Assembly (NCBI GenBank): GCA_029880855.1
Contig: JAOUNS010000002.1
Span: 310,001 to 374,000, forward strand
From: Gammaproteobacteria bacterium
GTDB lineage: Bacteria; Pseudomonadota; Gammaproteobacteria; UBA6429; Thiohalophilaceae
Direction: 5' to 3'
DNA length: 64,000 nucleotides
Position numbers and translations under genes: made by a program. Shown here one piece after another: positions 61,914 through 64,000 of the stretch (position 1 is its first letter; the number at the start of each line of letters is the position of its first letter). The notes beneath the pieces were generated by a model. The model did not search any database. It saw only the letters and a program-made list of their open reading frames with translations, and was not told the DNA's origin.

Positions 61914-63101
61914 TTAGATTTCCAGCAGAATACGCGCCGGGTCTTCCAACAGTTCCTTGATGGTGACAAGGAATTGCACCGCTTCACGTCCGTCTATGAT
62001 GCGATGATCATAGGACAAGGCCAGATACATCATGGGACGTATCACAATTTGTCCCTCTTCCACCATGGGACGTTCCTGGATCTTGTGCATACCAAGGATG
62101 GCGCTTTGCGGCGGATTCAGGATCGGCGTGGAAAGTAATGAACCGAACACACCGCCATTGGTGATGGAAAAAGTACCCCCGGTGATCTCTTCCAGCGTGA
62201 GAGAGCCGTTCTTGGCACGATTACCGAAGTCAGCGATCTGTCCTTCAATAGCCGCGACACCCAGTTGATCCACATCACGCAGGATTGGCACCACCAGTCC
62301 GCGAGGTGAGCCTACCGCAATACCGATGTCATAAAAGCCGTGATAAACAATGTCCTCGCCTTCGATAGAGGCATTCACTTCCGGGAATCGCTTTAACGCC
62401 TCAACCGCCGCCTTGACGAAAAAGGACATGTAACCAAGCCGCACATTGTGTGTTTTTTCAAATTTGTCCCGATAGCGTTTGCGCAACTCCATAAGAGGTT
62501 GCATATTGACTTCATTGAAAGTAGTCAGGATGGCGGCAGTTTGTTGCGCTTCCACCAGTCGCTCGGCAATGCGTGCCCGCAAGCGTGACATGGGTACCCG
62601 CTTCCGGGGCCGTTCACCGGCAGGCAAACTGACCGGCGCTGCGGCCGCCGCAGGCTTAGCCGTCGTGGACTTGTTTTCCACCGCCTTTTGCACATCTTCT
62701 TTCAGGATGCGACCATCCTTGCCACTGCCCTGGACCTGTTTTTGTGACAGCCCATGTTCAGCCATCAACTTTTGCGCTGATGGTGAGATTGCCGGCACCT
62801 CCGCATCATTGGCGGAGACAGGTGTTAATAGTGGTTTTGCCGCTTTACCGGTACTTGCCGCTTTACCGGGTGCGATCCTGGCGATGATCTGGCCGGATAG
62901 AACCGTGGCTCCCTCGCTTTCCAGCAATTCTTCCACCACCCCGTCATCCAGGGCCGGCACTTCAAAAACCACCTTGTCAGTCTCGATATCGGCCACAATC
63001 TCGTCACGACTAACGGCTTCACCCACTGCCTTGTGCCACTTCACCAGCGTGCCTTCACTGATCGATTCAGGAAAGGCGGGAACTTTGATTTCTACTGACA
63101 T
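61914..63101 (-). CDS. sucB: 2-oxoglutarate dehydrogenase E2, dihydrolipoyl succinyltransferase SucB
   Basis: A 395-residue E2 subunit. The lipoyl domain (1-76) has its lysine in [20 protein letters not shown] near residue 43. The peripheral-subunit-binding domain is at about 105-140 ([33 protein letters not shown]). The catalytic domain (about 165-395) ends with the active-site motif [16 protein letters not shown] near 368. An Ala/Pro-rich linker separates the modules. It follows sucA by 18 bases. Confidence 0.97.
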   Translation of the reverse strand: MSVEIKVPAFPESISEGTLVKWHKAVGEAVSRDEIVADIETDKVVFEVPALDDGVVEELLESEGATVLSGQIIARIAPGKAASTGKAAKPLLTPVSANDAEVPAISPSAQKLMAEHGLSQKQVQGSGKDGRILKEDVQKAVENKSTTAKPAAAAAPVSLPAGERPRKRVPMSRLRARIAERLVEAQQTAAILTTFNEVNMQPLMELRKRYRDKFEKTHNVRLGYMSFFVKAAVEALKRFPEVNASIEGEDIVYHGFYDIGIAVGSPRGLVVPILRDVDQLGVAAIEGQIADFGNRAKNGSLTLEEITGGTFSITNGGVFGSLLSTPILNPPQSAILGMHKIQERPMVEEGQIVIRPMMYLALSYDHRIIDGREAVQFLVTIKELLEDPARILLEI

Positions 63102-63119
63102 GCTGCTTCCTTCTGCTGT

Positions 63120-64000
63120 TTATTTTTTCAACGCCTGTTCCACCAATTCTTTCTGCTGCTGTATGTGCAGTTTGGCTGAACCAACGGCGGTGGCCGCATA
63201 AAACGGTCGGCCGGCATATTTCAACTTACCGCGTTTGCCGATAACGCCATGCATGTGGTGCTGACTTGAAAACCAGGCGCCCTGATTTTTCGGTTCTTCC
63301 TGACACCATACATACCTTGTAACATTTGTATACTTCTGCAACTCCTGTTCCAGCGCATCCACCGGAAAAGGATAGAGCTGCTCAATACGAAGAACGACTG
63401 TATCCTCACGCTGTTCGCTGCGTATGTGTTCCATCAAGTCATAATAGACCTTGCCCGTGCACAGGATCAATCGGGTTATTTTTTCCGGTGCATGTCCATC
63501 CTGATCACCAATGACGGTTTTAAACTCACCATTTATCAGCTCATCAAGTTCACAGGTTGCGCCGGGATGACGCAACAGACTCTTGGGTGACATAACGATC
63601 AATGGTCGACGACATTCCATCAACATTTGCCGACGTAGAAGGTGGAAAATCTGCGCGGCATTGGTCGGTACGCAGACTTGCATGTTATGCTGGCCGCACA
63701 ACTGCAGATAACGCTCCAGCCGCGCCGAGGAGTGTTCGGGTCCCTGCCCTTCCATACCATGGGGCAATAACATCACCAGTCCACACATACGATTCCATTT
63801 TTGTTCACCGGAACTGATAAATTGATCGATCACCACCTGGGCATTATTGGCAAAGTCACCAAACTGGGCTTCCCATATCGTCAAGGTGTGAGGATCGGTT
63901 GTGGCGTAACCGTATTCAAAGGCCAATACCGCCTCTTCCGACAAGAGTGAATTGATAACCAGAAAATTACCCCGCCGCCCGGCCAGATTACGCAGCGGGA
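63120..64000 (-). CDS. sucA: 2-oxoglutarate dehydrogenase E1 SucA, C-terminal part (cut by window edge)
   Basis: The visible 292 residues are the C-terminal part of the thiamine-diphosphate E1 subunit. The frame stays open to base 64000 (PLRNLAGRRGNFLVINSLLS at the edge). Signatures are FEYGYATTDPHTLTIWEAQF, VMLLPHGMEGQGPEHSSARL and the C-terminal RYVWCQEEPKNQGAWFSSQH. The N-terminal two thirds, including the ThDP site, lie outside. It heads the sucA-sucB-lpd-sucC-sucD series on the minus strand. Confidence 0.96.
   Translation of the reverse strand, partial: PLRNLAGRRGNFLVINSLLSEEAVLAFEYGYATTDPHTLTIWEAQFGDFANNAQVVIDQFISSGEQKWNRMCGLVMLLPHGMEGQGPEHSSARLERYLQLCGQHNMQVCVPTNAAQIFHLLRRQMLMECRRPLIVMSPKSLLRHPGATCELDELINGEFKTVIGDQDGHAPEKITRLILCTGKVYYDLMEHIRSEQREDTVVLRIEQLYPFPVDALEQELQKYTNVTRYVWCQEEPKNQGAWFSSQHHMHGVIGKRGKLKYAGRPFYAATAVGSAKLHIQQQKELVEQALKK

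Overview
The window is a stretch of a gammaproteobacterial chromosome. Gene content (SoxB, MsrPQ, BamC, GcvR, LpoB, AmpDE, a sucAB-lpd-sucCD cluster) and the protein sequences point to a sulfur-oxidising member of the Chromatiales or a close relative; the species cannot be fixed from the sequence alone. Base composition is moderate in housekeeping regions and clearly AT-rich in two accessory regions, about 7.8-12.7 kb and 23-28.4 kb.

Layout. 0-5.7 kb is core: purC (cut by the window edge), an MBL-fold hydrolase, bamC and dapA on the minus strand, then gcvR, a Bcp-type peroxiredoxin and a PIN-PhoH ATPase on the plus strand. 5.8-12.7 kb is an insertion-rich accessory region: a YARHG-domain secreted protein, two REP-associated tyrosine transposases (RAYTs) with their flanking repeats, a displaced RHS tip with its neighbours, an IS1111-type IS110 element sitting inside a REP palindrome, and a ClpX-type zinc-finger protein. 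12.7-22.8 kb is core again: an AI-2E/PerM permease, a LysR regulator, an RND pump with its adaptor behind a perfect 20-bp palindrome, a chemotaxis receptor and the translation factor EttA.

23-28.4 kb is a second accessory region of small, AT-rich minus-strand genes that looks defence-related. It has a tight DUF6338 / proline-rich microprotein / trypsin-like protease operon, a SLATT two-helix membrane protein, an antitoxin-like protein, small membrane proteins, diverged intergenic repeats and an 87-residue protein that is essentially a free-standing sigma-70 region 4. 28.5-42 kb holds a DUF2914 protein, a bacterial cereblon-like (CULT) protein divergent from hemH, a second trypsin-like protease coupled to a small protein resembling its own N-terminal domain, soxB, the msrPQ methionine sulfoxide repair pair with a thioredoxin-like protein, a spondin-domain protein and a two-component system.

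42-49.2 kb is a probable long minus-strand operon: two DUF1538 membrane proteins, a PII-like protein, a CBS protein, a thioredoxin, ampD, ampE and the lower cobalamin-assembly genes cobU, cobT, cobC and cobS. 49.3-55.3 kb holds an AGCS symporter, the LPP20-LpoB-COG3014-LPP20 lipoprotein cluster and nadC. 55.4-64 kb holds a large protein with a PilZ-like C-terminus and the 2-oxoglutarate dehydrogenase / succinyl-CoA synthetase cluster, cut inside sucA.

The most noteworthy points are: the non-coding end of the IS1111-type element carries two segments matching the two halves of its own target site, as expected for a bridge (seek) RNA; the DUF6338/microprotein/protease operon; an A9 tract that fuses an RHS tip in frame to a secreted protein; and the mini sigma region-4 protein. 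No tRNA, rRNA or CRISPR array was recognised.
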